DNA of 64,000 nucleotides from Rheinheimera sp. (GCA_003482455.1 DMYW01000015.1:62001-126000); one strand, 5' to 3'. Shown: positions 18,087 through 27,879, counted from the stretch's first letter. The notes: generated by a model not told the origin, from the letters alone. Translations and numbers: made by a program.

Positions 18087-18179
18087 TCCGCTGCATCACA
18101 CCGGCAAGACGCCTGCAAAATTGCACAATGCCGGCGCCTTGCGTACACTGCCAATTTTTCCACAGACGAAGTTCAGCTT

Positions 18180-18803
18180 ATGCAACATCTGCCCGGCAAT
18201 CTGTTTATTTTATCGGCGCCAAGTGGCGCGGGTAAATCGAGCTTAATCCACGCGTTACTTGGCAAACACGCCGACATGAAACTGAGCGTATCTCATACCA
18301 CCCGCGCACCACGCGCCGGTGAAGTCGATGGTGTGCATTATCATTTCGTCAGCGTCGAACAGTTCAAAGCCTTGATTGCCGAAGATGCGTTTTTAGAGTG
18401 GGCCGAAGTGTTCGGCAATTTCTACGGCACGTCAAAACGCGCCATCGCCGACCAGCTGTCGCAAGGCATTGATGTATTTTTAGATATCGACTGGCAAGGT
18501 GCGCGGCAAATTCGGCCGCAAGTGCCTGGGGTCATCTCGGTATTTATTCTGCCGCCAAGCGTGGTGGAATTAGAACGTCGCCTCAATCAACGCGGCACTG
18601 ATAGCGCAGAAGTCATCGCCAAACGTATGCAACAAGCTCGCAGCGAAATGAGTCACGCCGACGAGTACGACTACATTTTGATCAACGACCAATTCCAAAG
18701 TTGTTTTGAGGATTTTTGCCACGTGGTGCTTGCAGCGCGCCTAACCAAAGCGAAACAACAGCAGAAGCAACAGGCTTTGCTGGCGTCCCTGTTGGCGGAT
18801 TAA
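18180..18803 (+). CDS. gmk: Guanylate kinase
   Basis: Phosphorylates GMP to GDP with ATP. 207 residues, full length. P-loop SAPSGAGKSSLI, the GMP-binding SHTTRAPRAGEVDGVHYHF and the DIDWQGARQI segment are all intact. First gene of the conserved gmk-rpoZ-spoT group; 58 bases separate it from rpoZ. Confidence 0.98.
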   Translation: MQHLPGNLFILSAPSGAGKSSLIHALLGKHADMKLSVSHTTRAPRAGEVDGVHYHFVSVEQFKALIAEDAFLEWAEVFGNFYGTSKRAIADQLSQGIDVFLDIDWQGARQIRPQVPGVISVFILPPSVVELERRLNQRGTDSAEVIAKRMQQARSEMSHADEYDYILINDQFQSCFEDFCHVVLAARLTKAKQQQKQQALLASLLAD

Positions 18804-18861
18804 GCAAAATCGAGTAGACTAGTCGGTCTTTCCCGAATACAAATTTACCCGGAGTGGTTTC

Positions 18862-19137
18862 ATGGCTCGCGTAACAGTCGAAGATGCAGTAAATAAAATT
18901 GGTAACCGTTTTGACCTGATCCTGGTTGCTTCACGTCGTGCTCGCCAGATCTCTGTTGAAGGCAAAGAGCCGATGGTTGACATTGAAAATGACAAACCAA
19001 CCGTATTAGCTCTGCGCGAAATCGAAAAAGGCTACATCACTGCCGACATCCTGGACCAACAGGAACGCCGTGAACAGCTGCAACAAGAAGCTTCAGAAAT
19101 GGCCGCTGTGGCTGCCATCATCGGCCAAGATCAATAA
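18862..19137 (+). CDS. rpoZ: RNA polymerase omega subunit
   Basis: 91 residues, the expected size, starting MARVTVEDAVNKIGNRFDL, which is diagnostic. GGAGTGG precedes the ATG. Omega helps assembly of RNA polymerase and forms part of the ppGpp site with beta-prime, so its linkage to spoT is functionally meaningful. Confidence 0.98.
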   Translation: MARVTVEDAVNKIGNRFDLILVASRRARQISVEGKEPMVDIENDKPTVLALREIEKGYITADILDQQERREQLQQEASEMAAVAAIIGQDQ

Positions 19138-19169
19138 TCCCTGGTCGTTCCTGCCTAAGTTCTGCTGAC

Positions 19170-19192
19170 GCCAACGGGGTGTTCCCGTTGGC
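19170..19192 (+). other. Perfect hairpin between rpoZ and spoT
   Basis: GCCAACGGG at 19170-19178 and CCCGTTGGC at 19184-19192 form a perfect nine-base stem with a GTGTT loop. There is no T-run, so it is not a standard terminator; it could be a stability or processing element within an rpoZ-spoT transcript. Confidence 0.5.
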
Positions 19193-19266
19193 AAGTCCCT
19201 AAAATCCACGTATATTTTAGCGAGATAACCGGTGTTCCTTAACACCGCGATGTGGAGCTTACCAAC

Positions 19267-21414
19267 GTGTATTTATTTGAAGGTCTGAAACAGCAAATCA
19301 GCGCATACCTGCCACCTGAGCAGGTTGCCCTGGTGCAGCAGGCCTATGTCCTTGCTCGCGACGCGCACGCGCCGCAATTTCGCTCCAGTGGCGAACCTTA
19401 CATCACCCACCCTGTTGCCGTAGGAAGTATTTTGGCCGACATGCGGATGGACCATGAAACCTTGATGGCCGCTTTGCTGCATGACGTGATCGAAGATACC
19501 GAATACAACTACGAAGATATCGCCAGCCGTTTTGGCAAAACTGTGGCCGAACTGGTGCAAGGTGTATCCAAGCTCGACAAAGTAAAATTCAAAGATATCA
19601 AAGAGTTCGAAGTTTCAAACCTACAGAAGATGTTTTTGGCGATGACCCAGGACATCCGAGTCATTCTGATTAAGCTGGCCGACCGCACGCACAATATGCG
19701 CACCATCGGCGCCTTAAAACCAGAAAAACGCCGCCGCATCGCCCGTGAAACCCTCGAACTGTACGCCCCCATCGCCAATCGTTTGGGTATTCATAACATC
19801 AAAAACGAATTGGAAGATTGGGGCTTTCGCGCCTTGTATCCGATGCGTTACCGCGCGCTCGACACCGCGGTAAAACAAGCGCGTGGCAACCGGCATGAAG
19901 TGATCGAACGCATTCGCAACGAAATTTCTAATCGGATCAAAGATGCTGGCATCACGGCCGAAGTATCCGGCCGCGAAAAACACCTGTACAGCATCTATCG
20001 CAAGATGAAAAGCAAAGAGCTGATGTTCAACGATGTGATGGACATCTACGCCTTTCGGGTGATCGTCGATTCAGTCGATTCTTGTTATCGCGTGCTTGGC
20101 GTGGTGCACAACCTGTACAAGCCGATCGAAATTCGGTTTAAAGATTACATCGCCATTCCAAAGCAAAACGGCTATCAGTCGCTGCATACGTCGCTTGTTG
20201 GCCCACATGGCATCCCGGTTGAGATCCAAATGCGCACGCGCGAAATGGACGAAATGGCCGACAACGGCATCGCCGCGCACTGGAAATACAAAAAAGCGGG
20301 CGAACAAGCCGACACCACAGCACAAATTCGCGCTCGGCGTTGGATGCAAAGCTTGTTGGAAATCCAACAAAGTGCCGGCAACACTTACGAGTTCGTGGAA
20401 AACGTCAAAACAGAGCTCTATCCAGACGAGCTGTATGTGTTTACACCGAAAGGCAAAATTGTCGAATTGCCGATTGGTGCCAACGCCGTCGACTTCGCAT
20501 ACGCGGTGCATACCGATATCGGCAACAAGTGTGTCGGTGCGCGGGTTGACCGCAAACCCTACCCGCTGAGCAAACCGCTAGAAACCGGTCAAACCGTAGA
20601 AATCATTACCAGTAACGGTGGTAAACCCAATGCCAACTGGTTGAACTATGTAGTGACCAGTCGCGCCATTATGGGTATTCGTAACTACCTGAAAAAACAA
20701 CAACAAAGCGAAGCTATTGCGCTTGGCAAACGCTTGTTGGCGTCAGCACTGGGTGAAACTCCGATCGAATCTATTCCAGTTCCTCGCGTAGAGCAGGTGT
20801 TGCAGTCGATGACGCGAAAAACTCTCGACGAGCTGTATTCAGATATTGGCTTGGGCAATCAGTTACCGATCGCGGTGGCACGCCGCTTATTAGGCGAATT
20901 TGAAGATGCAAGCCCAGCGGCGGTCGCTGCAGCCAATAACGCAGCAACAACCACTAGCAATTCAGCGGGCAAAGCCAATGCGGTGATTATCGGTGCTGAA
21001 GGTTTATTAACGACCTTTGCCAAATGCTGCCGCCCAATCCCTGGCGATCCTGTTGCTGCAAGCGCTACACCGGGCAAAGGCCTGAACGTGCATCGTGTGG
21101 AATGCAAAAACATTCGTGGCTGGGAAAAAGAACCGGGTAAATATTTCCCTGTGAAATGGGACAAAGCCGGCGATCGGCAATTCTTGGCAGATATCCGAGT
21201 GTTTATCGTGAACAAACAAGGTATGTTAGCCAAACTCACCACGGCGATCGCATCGCTGGATTCGAATATCCAAGACTTGTCGACGGACGATCGCGACAAC
21301 GGTGATTATGTGGTGAAGATCACCTTGTCAGTGCACGACCGCATTCATCTTGCCAATATTATGCGCAAAATCCGGGTGGTCCCGGATGTGATTAAAGTTT
21401 ACAGAAGGAAATAA
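19267..21414 (+). CDS. spoT: Bifunctional (p)ppGpp synthetase/hydrolase SpoT
   Basis: Stringent-response enzyme. GTG 19267 is chosen: GGAG lies nine bases upstream and the product then starts YLFEGLKQQI like known SpoT; an in-frame GTG at 19252 is the longer option. About 715 residues. Order: HD hydrolase (HDVIEDT, about 72-78), synthetase domain (DIYAFRVIVDS to QNGYQSLHTSL, about 255-330), TGS domain (LYVFTPKGKIVELP, about 393), and C-terminal ACT (~640-715). The synthetase motif reads RFKDYI, the RxKD form of bifunctional enzymes rather than the ExDD form of RelA. Followed five bases later by ridA. Confidence 0.97.
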   Translation: MYLFEGLKQQISAYLPPEQVALVQQAYVLARDAHAPQFRSSGEPYITHPVAVGSILADMRMDHETLMAALLHDVIEDTEYNYEDIASRFGKTVAELVQGVSKLDKVKFKDIKEFEVSNLQKMFLAMTQDIRVILIKLADRTHNMRTIGALKPEKRRRIARETLELYAPIANRLGIHNIKNELEDWGFRALYPMRYRALDTAVKQARGNRHEVIERIRNEISNRIKDAGITAEVSGREKHLYSIYRKMKSKELMFNDVMDIYAFRVIVDSVDSCYRVLGVVHNLYKPIEIRFKDYIAIPKQNGYQSLHTSLVGPHGIPVEIQMRTREMDEMADNGIAAHWKYKKAGEQADTTAQIRARRWMQSLLEIQQSAGNTYEFVENVKTELYPDELYVFTPKGKIVELPIGANAVDFAYAVHTDIGNKCVGARVDRKPYPLSKPLETGQTVEIITSNGGKPNANWLNYVVTSRAIMGIRNYLKKQQQSEAIALGKRLLASALGETPIESIPVPRVEQVLQSMTRKTLDELYSDIGLGNQLPIAVARRLLGEFEDASPAAVAAANNAATTTSNSAGKANAVIIGAEGLLTTFAKCCRPIPGDPVAASATPGKGLNVHRVECKNIRGWEKEPGKYFPVKWDKAGDRQFLADIRVFIVNKQGMLAKLTTAIASLDSNIQDLSTDDRDNGDYVVKITLSVHDRIHLANIMRKIRVVPDVIKVYRRK

Positions 21415-21419
21415 CCTCG

Positions 21420-21812
21420 ATGTCTAAAGTCATCATCAGTACGCCAGATGCTCCAGCCGCGATTGGAACCTACTCACAAGCGGTGAAAATTGGCACCACA
21501 GTGTATTTAAGCGGTCAAATTCCGCTGGTGCCAAGCAGTATGCAAATGGTGTCTGAAGATTTTGCCGAGCAAGCGCATCAAGTGTTCAAAAACTTGTCTG
21601 CTGTGTGCCAAGCCGCCGGCGGCAGCATTAACGACATGGTCAAAGTGAATATTTTCCTAACCGATTTGTCGAAATTTGCCACCGTCAATGAAATCATGTC
21701 TCAATATTACAGCCAGCCGTATCCAGCGCGTGCTGCCGTGCAAGTCAGCGCCTTGCCGCGCGGCGCCCAAATTGAGATTGATGGCGTGATGGAATTGCCG
21801 TCGACCAATTAA
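21420..21812 (+). CDS. ridA: RidA family reactive intermediate/imine deaminase
   Basis: 130 residues, full length. RidA proteins hydrolyse reactive enamine/imine intermediates released by PLP enzymes. Typical motifs: PAAIGTYSQAVK at the start, VYLSGQIPL, and the C-terminal PARAAVQVSALPRGAQIEID with the conserved Arg that holds the substrate carboxylate. Lies in the spoT operon (five bases after spoT, three before the next gene), a placement seen in many gammaproteobacteria. Confidence 0.96.
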   Translation: MSKVIISTPDAPAAIGTYSQAVKIGTTVYLSGQIPLVPSSMQMVSEDFAEQAHQVFKNLSAVCQAAGGSINDMVKVNIFLTDLSKFATVNEIMSQYYSQPYPARAAVQVSALPRGAQIEIDGVMELPSTN

Positions 21813-21815
21813 TAG

Positions 21816-22667
21816 ATGCAGCAATTTGGCACTGTGTGTTGCTGGATTGCGCTGCTTTGGTCAGGAACGACCTTCGCCCAGACACCGGTGCTGCGCTGGT
21901 GTCTGGATAACTTTCCCGGTTTCCACGAATTCTCAGCTCCAAATCTTCCGCCCACCGGCCCTTCGGTGGTGTTGATGCAACAACTGGCGCAACGCGCGGG
22001 TTTTACACTGCAAATCAGTGATCAAACACCCAGTGCTCGCTGCTTTCGCGATATGCAAAGCGGCCAAACTGATTTGATGTCTAATCTCAATTACACTGAG
22101 GAACGTGCAGGTTACATGGTGATGCTGCCGTATCGCAAACGACTGCCGGAAGCAGTGTTTTTGCGTGCCGACGAAACCAGGCCCGTCAACAGTGTTGCAG
22201 ATTTGCAGGCTCTGCGATTAGTCAGCGTTCGTGGCTTTAGTTATCACCCTGAGTACATGCAAGCACTTAGCGCTCGCCCGCTCACTGAACGTATTGAAGT
22301 GGCCAGCATTGCTGATGGTTTGCTGATGCTGACAAAAGGTCGCGGAGATGCCCTGATTGCACCTGCAGCCTCGACGTCTTTTTTGATCGAAAGTGACGAG
22401 AAATTTCATTTTAAGTTTCGAAAAGCCGGCTTGACCTTGACCTTAAATGACCACCGATTTGTCTACCTTGGGCTGGCTAAAAACCAAGCGCAGTGGGGCC
22501 CACGCCTGCAACAAGCCATCAAGACTCTGCAGGATGAGGGGATCATCGACCAGCTTTATGGCCCACGTGAAGCGGTTGAAAGTGACAAAATAGTGCAACC
22601 GGGCCAACAAAGTCCCGCTGCCACAGCAAGCTCACAACCAATTCAACAGGCGGGAGATGCATCATGA
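21816..22667 (+). CDS. Periplasmic solute-binding-like protein (SBP_bac_3 fold)
   Basis: 283 residues. A signal peptide (residues 1-21, ending TTFAQ) precedes a family-3 type extracellular solute-binding fold: an opening LRWCLDNFPG strand, SGQTDLMSNLNYTEERAGYM after ~75 residues, and the second-lobe KGRGDALIAP region. A Ser/Gln/Pro-rich tail of ~30 residues ends it. There are no permease or ATPase genes near, so the protein is either an orphan binding protein or a sensor/extracytoplasmic enzyme. It overlaps the next gene by four bases (ATGA) and lies three bases after ridA. Confidence 0.75.
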   Translation: MQQFGTVCCWIALLWSGTTFAQTPVLRWCLDNFPGFHEFSAPNLPPTGPSVVLMQQLAQRAGFTLQISDQTPSARCFRDMQSGQTDLMSNLNYTEERAGYMVMLPYRKRLPEAVFLRADETRPVNSVADLQALRLVSVRGFSYHPEYMQALSARPLTERIEVASIADGLLMLTKGRGDALIAPAASTSFLIESDEKFHFKFRKAGLTLTLNDHRFVYLGLAKNQAQWGPRLQQAIKTLQDEGIIDQLYGPREAVESDKIVQPGQQSPAATASSQPIQQAGDAS

Positions 22668-23440
22668 ACAAGCAGGCTTTGATTATTCTCTGTGGCCTGC
22701 TCGTGTCAGAAGCTGCCGCCGCGGAATCCTCGCTACCGAGCTTAACTTGGTGCCTGCAGGACTTGCCACCACGCCAATTCTACCCTGCCAACGGCGAGCC
22801 TTACGGGCCCATGGTCGATTTTATGCAAAAGCTGGCAACACAAGCTGGTTTTCGGCTGACGTTTACCCCGCCAACGCCGACCTCGCGCTGCTTAAAACTG
22901 ATGCAACGAGGTGAAGCGGACTTGATGGTCGGTTTGCTGAAAACGCCTGAACGCAGCCAGTTTATGCATCTGTGGCCGGTGGACACTGCCCGTCCAGCGA
23001 GCTTGTTCACCTTAAAAAGTGCCGCCTTGTTGACCTCCCCCACCGAGCTCAGCGGTCGACGAGTGGCATTGGTGGATGCTTATTCTTACCCAGAAGAAGT
23101 TCGGGCTGAACTGACCAAATTGCAGGTACAAGTGGTGCGAGCGCCCACTATCGAAGAAGCGCTGGCCTTGCTGCTGTATCAACAAGCGGATGTGTTAGTC
23201 GGGCCTTATCACCTGACATTGTACGCAATCGGGCAAAACCCGCGGTTTCAATCGATTGTCGCACAGCAACAGCAGTTAGCATCTGGCGGTGTAGCACAAA
23301 ACTATTTAGCGTTGTCGCGCAAAAGCAAATATGCCGCCAAAGCAGCGCAACTCGAACAAGCCCTGCATCAGCTACTACTGCTGCATAAACCTAATTTTTA
23401 TGCGGTGCCTACACACGCAACAGGGACAAACCCGCACTAG
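22664..23440 (+). CDS. Second periplasmic solute-binding-like protein
   Basis: 258 residues, a divergent paralogue of the previous gene: signal peptide ending near AAA at residue 20, LTWCLQDLPPRQF at the mature start, RGEADLMVGLLKTPERSQFM (split into two motifs) mid-domain and QQADVLVGPYH in the second lobe. Each has a pair of conserved cysteines placed alike (WC at the start, RC before the DLM motif), suggesting a common disulfide. It starts inside the end of the previous gene, so the pair is translationally coupled. No transporter subunits accompany it. Confidence 0.75.
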   Translation: MNKQALIILCGLLVSEAAAAESSLPSLTWCLQDLPPRQFYPANGEPYGPMVDFMQKLATQAGFRLTFTPPTPTSRCLKLMQRGEADLMVGLLKTPERSQFMHLWPVDTARPASLFTLKSAALLTSPTELSGRRVALVDAYSYPEEVRAELTKLQVQVVRAPTIEEALALLLYQQADVLVGPYHLTLYAIGQNPRFQSIVAQQQQLASGGVAQNYLALSRKSKYAAKAAQLEQALHQLLLLHKPNFYAVPTHATGTNPH

Positions 23441-23533
23441 GGGCAGCACAGCGCATGTTTTTGGTTTATCATGCATTTTTGCCTGAATAACCCAGACAGG
23501 CTGAACCGAATTTGTTGCTGAGACCTCCCCTGC

Positions 23534-25624
23534 ATGTCCCATATTGCCAATGACAGCCTCGCTAATTTGCCGATCGCTACCTTGAAAGGGGTCGGCGCCA
23601 AAACAGCCGAGTTATTGGAAAAGCTGGGCTTGTTTTCGGTGCAAGATGTGCTGTTTCACTTACCGCTACGGTATGAAGACCGCACCCGCGTCTACCCAAT
23701 CGCCGACTGTTGGCCAGCGCAGCAACTCAGCGTGCAAGGGGTGGTGCAAAGCAGTGAGATCACCTTTGGCAAACGTCGCAGCTGGGTGGTGGTGATCCGC
23801 GATGGCAGTGGTTCTATGACGCTCAGGTTTTTCCATTTTAGTGCGGCGCAAAAAAATGCCGTAACGCCAGGCGTGGTGATGCGCTGCTTTGGCGAAGTCA
23901 AACGTGGCATGCGCGGCGTGGAAATGCTGCATCCAGAATACAAGGTGCTCAAAGACGACTTCGGGCCCGAGCTGCAAGAATCGCTGACGCCGATTTATCC
24001 AACCACCGAAGGTTTAAAACAAGCCAGTTGGCGGCAGCTGACGGATGCGGCATTGGTGGAACTGCGTCGCTGCGCGCCGCACGAGTACCTAGCGCCCTTG
24101 TTGGGTCCACAGACCATGAGTTTGCGTGATGCTTTGTTGTATCTGCACCGCCCGCCGCCAGACGCGTCCTTGCAACTGCTGGAACAAGCACAACACCCAG
24201 CGCAACAACGGCTGATTTTTGAAGAGCTGGTCGCACAGCAGCTGTCGATGTTGCAAGTGCGTAGCTTGTCTCGTGCCGAACAAGCCCGCGTGATCACTAA
24301 CAATAGCCAGCTCACCACACAACTGCGGGCGGCCTTGCCGTTTGCGCCAACCAATGCCCAAGAGCGCGTGCTGCGTGATGTGTACACCGACTTGGCACAA
24401 CCCGAACCCATGCTGCGCTTGGTGCAAGGTGATGTAGGTTCAGGCAAAACCTTGGTCGCGGCGCTGTCGGCACTGCCGGTGATTGGCGCTGGTTATCAAG
24501 TAGCGTTGATGGCGCCGACCGAGCTACTGGCCGAACAACATGCCGCCACCTTCCGCCGCTGGTTTGAACCGCTGGGCATTACCGTGGCCTGGCTTGGTGG
24601 CAAGAGCAAAGGCAAAGCGCGTGACGCTGAACTGGCGACCATTGCGCAAGGGCAAGCCCAGATGGTGATTGGCACCCATGCGCTGTTTCAACAAAGTGTG
24701 GAATTTGCTGCGCTGGCGCTGGTGATCATCGACGAACAACACCGCTTTGGCGTGCATCAACGGCTGATGCTGCGCGAAAAAGGCGCCTTGCAAGGGTTTG
24801 CGCCGCACCAATTAGTCATGACAGCAACGCCTATTCCGCGCACGCTCGCCATGACAGCTTACGCCGATCTGGACACCTCAATCATCGATGAATTGCCGCC
24901 TGGGCGCACGCCGGTCACGACAGTGGCCATTGCGGACACGCGCCGCAGCGATGTGGTGCAGCGAGTCCGCGATGTCGTGAAAAACCAAGGCCGCCAAGCC
25001 TATTGGGTCTGTACCTTGATTGAAGAATCCGATGCGTTGCAATGCCAAGCGGCCGAAAATACGGCCGCCGAACTTGCAGCGGCGCTGCCGGAATTAAAGG
25101 TCGGGCTGGTACATGGCCGCTTAAAAGCCGCCGAAAAACAAGCGGTGATGCAAGCATTTGCCGCCAACGAAATTCATTTGTTAGTCGCCACCACAGTGAT
25201 CGAAGTGGGCGTCGATGTCCCCAATGCCAGCCTGATGATTATCGAAAACCCCGAACGATTAGGCCTAGCGCAATTGCATCAGCTGCGCGGTCGAGTCGGC
25301 CGAGGCAGCGCTGTGTCCCATTGCGTGTTGTTGTACCACGCACCACTATCGCCGACGGCTCAGGCGCGCTTGGGCGTGTTACGCGACACCAATGATGGCT
25401 TTGTCATTGCGCAGCGCGACCTAGAAATTCGCGGCCCAGGCGAATTACTTGGCACCCGTCAAACCGGTTTGGTCAGCTATCGCATTGCCGATCTGAGCCG
25501 TGACAGCGAGCTGATCCCCGCCGCGCAACAAGTCGCCCACCAACTGTGGCGCCAAGATCGCCGCGCCAGCGACGCCTTGATCCGGCGCTGGTTAGGTTTT
25601 CGCGAGATCTACGCACAAGCTTAA
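23534..25624 (+). CDS. recG: ATP-dependent DNA helicase RecG
   Basis: Branch-migration helicase acting on stalled replication forks and recombination intermediates. 696 residues, full length. N-terminal wedge/OB domain (LPLRYEDRTRVYP, RFFHFSAAQKN), then helicase motifs I (GDVGSGKTLVA), II (IIDEQHRFG), III (MTATPIPRT), and V/VI (ATTVIEVGVDVPNA, QLRGRVGRG). It closes the gmk-rpoZ-spoT-recG neighbourhood. Confidence 0.98.
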   Translation: MSHIANDSLANLPIATLKGVGAKTAELLEKLGLFSVQDVLFHLPLRYEDRTRVYPIADCWPAQQLSVQGVVQSSEITFGKRRSWVVVIRDGSGSMTLRFFHFSAAQKNAVTPGVVMRCFGEVKRGMRGVEMLHPEYKVLKDDFGPELQESLTPIYPTTEGLKQASWRQLTDAALVELRRCAPHEYLAPLLGPQTMSLRDALLYLHRPPPDASLQLLEQAQHPAQQRLIFEELVAQQLSMLQVRSLSRAEQARVITNNSQLTTQLRAALPFAPTNAQERVLRDVYTDLAQPEPMLRLVQGDVGSGKTLVAALSALPVIGAGYQVALMAPTELLAEQHAATFRRWFEPLGITVAWLGGKSKGKARDAELATIAQGQAQMVIGTHALFQQSVEFAALALVIIDEQHRFGVHQRLMLREKGALQGFAPHQLVMTATPIPRTLAMTAYADLDTSIIDELPPGRTPVTTVAIADTRRSDVVQRVRDVVKNQGRQAYWVCTLIEESDALQCQAAENTAAELAAALPELKVGLVHGRLKAAEKQAVMQAFAANEIHLLVATTVIEVGVDVPNASLMIIENPERLGLAQLHQLRGRVGRGSAVSHCVLLYHAPLSPTAQARLGVLRDTNDGFVIAQRDLEIRGPGELLGTRQTGLVSYRIADLSRDSELIPAAQQVAHQLWRQDRRASDALIRRWLGFREIYAQA

Positions 25625-25985
25625 CGCACCACACGCAGCTACTTTGCAGACACCCGATCAGGCACGGCGCAGGTTTGAGGGAAGATGGGGGCGGCTGCGA
25701 GCACCCGCTGCGGTCGTTTTCAGCAAGCCCGTGCATCAAACGCAACACAAGCTGTTTGCTTTGCTTTACGTTCAGAAAATACTTATTTATTTCTTTTTAT
25801 TAACATATTTAAAACATTATTACCGCCAATTTGTACACTGGGCCCGTCGGTGTGGCCAGTTGGATGGCAAACACAGCGCACCGGAACAGCCTCATGGGGA
25901 GTGCGGTTCCCTCACAACGGATGGTTGAGCACACACAATTACAGATAGCTCGCACGCTGTGGCGAGGCCCCAGTGAGCTCATCCA
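25625..25985. other. Non-coding stretch between recG and the next gene
   Basis: Nothing clearly identifiable. There is an AT-rich core (about 25765-25835) that could contain a promoter for the following gene, and short inverted repeats around 25880-25915 (GGAAC with GTTCC), but no terminator, RNA class or reading frame that I can support. Confidence 0.4.
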
Positions 25986-27341
25986 ATGAAGTCTTTGTAT
26001 GTTGTGGCCGCACTGCTCGTCGGCTTGCTGCTGTATTGGCAACTTGCCCCAACGCCAGCGGCGCCCTTGGAAACAGCGCTGCCACCGACCCGTTTGCCGC
26101 AAACCCAGATCGCCTTGCACTTATCTGAAATGGATTCTTTAGGGCTAGATTTCGAGGCTGTGCTGTTGCAACAGCGGATTGAAGCCGACATCTACTTGCT
26201 GCCACAGACACCGGCTTGGCAAGGCCAATTGCGTAATGTCCGCATCGAGCAACAAGGCCGCTGGCTGGCATTGTCACAGCCAGTGTATTTTGAAGTCCCA
26301 GTGTCTAACGGCCTGTTTGGGGCCATCCAATGGCTTGGATTACCCGCAACACACCCGCTACGTCGGTTGGATTTTTGGTTGGCTGAACTTGGCGGCGCAA
26401 ACGCGGAGCTCGGGCCCGTCACATCGACAGAAGTCAGTCGGCACTACCGCTATCAGCCACGCGGCCATTGGCAAACACGCAGATTGCTTGAGCAGCACAG
26501 CCATGCTGGCACCTGGCAACATCAGCTCACGGACGAAGCATGGGCGCTGCTGTTGGACGCCCAGCGGAAGATCCAGCAGCTGAGTTCCCGTACCTCATGG
26601 CAACTCAGCGCCGCGCACGCTTTCCCCCTGACTCGCACTCGACAGTTAAACGCCTCCCGCATTGCTGCGCGACCGCATTGGCCCGCCTTGACCTTTCCGC
26701 TGGACGTCAACTCCACAGTTCAACTGGAGCATCCGGAAATCGCCGAAACACAGCACCTAGAGCGGCTGGTTGCACTGTTACAACAAACAGCGCCAGCCCC
26801 CGCAGAGCTGCATGAGCAGTTGAATCTAGTATCTGTCGATGCACTGAGTCGCTTGTTACATCGCTACCCAGCGAGCGCCCCTGCTCTCACGCAGTTTCTT
26901 CGCGCCATCGCGGCTTATCCAGAGCAACAAACCTTGTTACAACAGCTGGCCAGTCGGCCCGTCAACACCGCCTTTAAAGTGCAGTTACTGCAGCAATTGG
27001 CCAGCTTGCCGCATGCCGATCGCATCAGCATAGATTTGTTAACACTGGCCAGCCAGTCAGGTAATGCCAAGGTGAGGCAGGCGGGCTTGTTCGGCTTGGC
27101 GAGCGTGCTGCGCCAGCAACCGACGTTGGCTGGGGTGATTGAACCGACCTTTGCTCGGGCACTGCGCCAGCGCGAACAAGTCGAGTTAGTACTGGCGGCG
27201 ATTGCACGAAGTGGCAGCCGCGCTTTTGAACAACAGGCGATCCGCTTTAGCAATGATGCGCAGTTGCCGATCCGCCAAGCCGCCAGCGCGCTGTTGGCTT
27301 TGTATCATCAACCACTGCGCGCGGCCGGTCAGCCGAAGTAG
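25986..27341 (+). CDS. Membrane-anchored protein with HEAT-like C-terminal repeats, unknown function
   Basis: 451 residues with an N-terminal hydrophobic anchor (VVAALLVGLLLYWQ, ~6-20). The middle (~50-235) is beta-rich. The C-terminal ~200 residues are helical and Leu/Ala/Gln-rich in a pattern suggesting HEAT/Armadillo-type repeats (ALSRLLHRYPASAPALTQF; VRQAGLFGLASVLRQQP; PIRQAASALLALY). It resembles N-terminally anchored HEAT-domain proteins in organisation only; no enzyme motif is seen. Function unknown. Confidence 0.65.
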   Translation: MKSLYVVAALLVGLLLYWQLAPTPAAPLETALPPTRLPQTQIALHLSEMDSLGLDFEAVLLQQRIEADIYLLPQTPAWQGQLRNVRIEQQGRWLALSQPVYFEVPVSNGLFGAIQWLGLPATHPLRRLDFWLAELGGANAELGPVTSTEVSRHYRYQPRGHWQTRRLLEQHSHAGTWQHQLTDEAWALLLDAQRKIQQLSSRTSWQLSAAHAFPLTRTRQLNASRIAARPHWPALTFPLDVNSTVQLEHPEIAETQHLERLVALLQQTAPAPAELHEQLNLVSVDALSRLLHRYPASAPALTQFLRAIAAYPEQQTLLQQLASRPVNTAFKVQLLQQLASLPHADRISIDLLTLASQSGNAKVRQAGLFGLASVLRQQPTLAGVIEPTFARALRQREQVELVLAAIARSGSRAFEQQAIRFSNDAQLPIRQAASALLALYHQPLRAAGQPK

Positions 27342-27482
27342 CCACCGGCAGAATCTGATCTGCAGAGGCATACGAGACAAAAGCACAGAAAAACAACAGG
27401 ACAGAAGGCCAAGGGAAAAACGAATACGGGAGAGCAGACAAGCCGCTGCCACGGTGACGTTAAACCGCCTAGCCGTAGCGGC

Positions 27483-27761
27483 TTAAGCAAGCGTATCAAG
27501 CACCGCCACGACATGCTCGGCGCTCACCGAGGGGTGTGAGATCAGCCGCTGTTTCAGTTGCCACAGTTGCTGCTGTATATCCGCCTGCAACAATGCGGTG
27601 TCGAGTTTCAGTGCTAAACAAGCGTGTTCGCGATACGTCACTACCTGCGGCGCGGCCACGTCGTCGACACCGATCAGCGGCACATCAAAGCCGCATTGCT
27701 GTGCGATCTCCTGCAGCTCCACATCGTCATCCGACAGGTCCAATTCCAGCAGTAACCACAT
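27483..27761 (-). CDS. Small acidic protein of unknown function
   Basis: 92 residues from ATG 27761, chosen because GAGG lies five bases upstream (the frame runs to 27827). Starts MWLLLELDLSDDDVELQ; no signal peptide, no membrane span. Composition is acidic in the first half and helical (QQQLWQLKQRLISHPSVS) in the second. I know no family. It stands between convergent and divergent neighbours and probably has its own promoter. Confidence 0.6.
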   Translation of the reverse strand: MWLLLELDLSDDDVELQEIAQQCGFDVPLIGVDDVAAPQVVTYREHACLALKLDTALLQADIQQQLWQLKQRLISHPSVSAEHVVAVLDTLA

Positions 27762-27879
27762 ATGCACCTCGTATAAAACGTTGGAAAGAGTCGGTTGAGC
27801 CCACGCCTTGCCGCGATTGCTTGACAAGCAGGCTCAAGCCACGTGAACTGGCAGGACCTTAACGCAACAGAGCCCTGCG

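Noticed and set aside
19252..19266. Upstream GTG start for spoT
   Set aside because: It would overlap the GGAG that serves the GTG at 19267, where the SpoT homology begins.
25850..25960. Possible cyclic-di-GMP riboswitch upstream of 25986
   Set aside because: The conserved GEMM segments could not be matched; only loose inverted repeats were seen.
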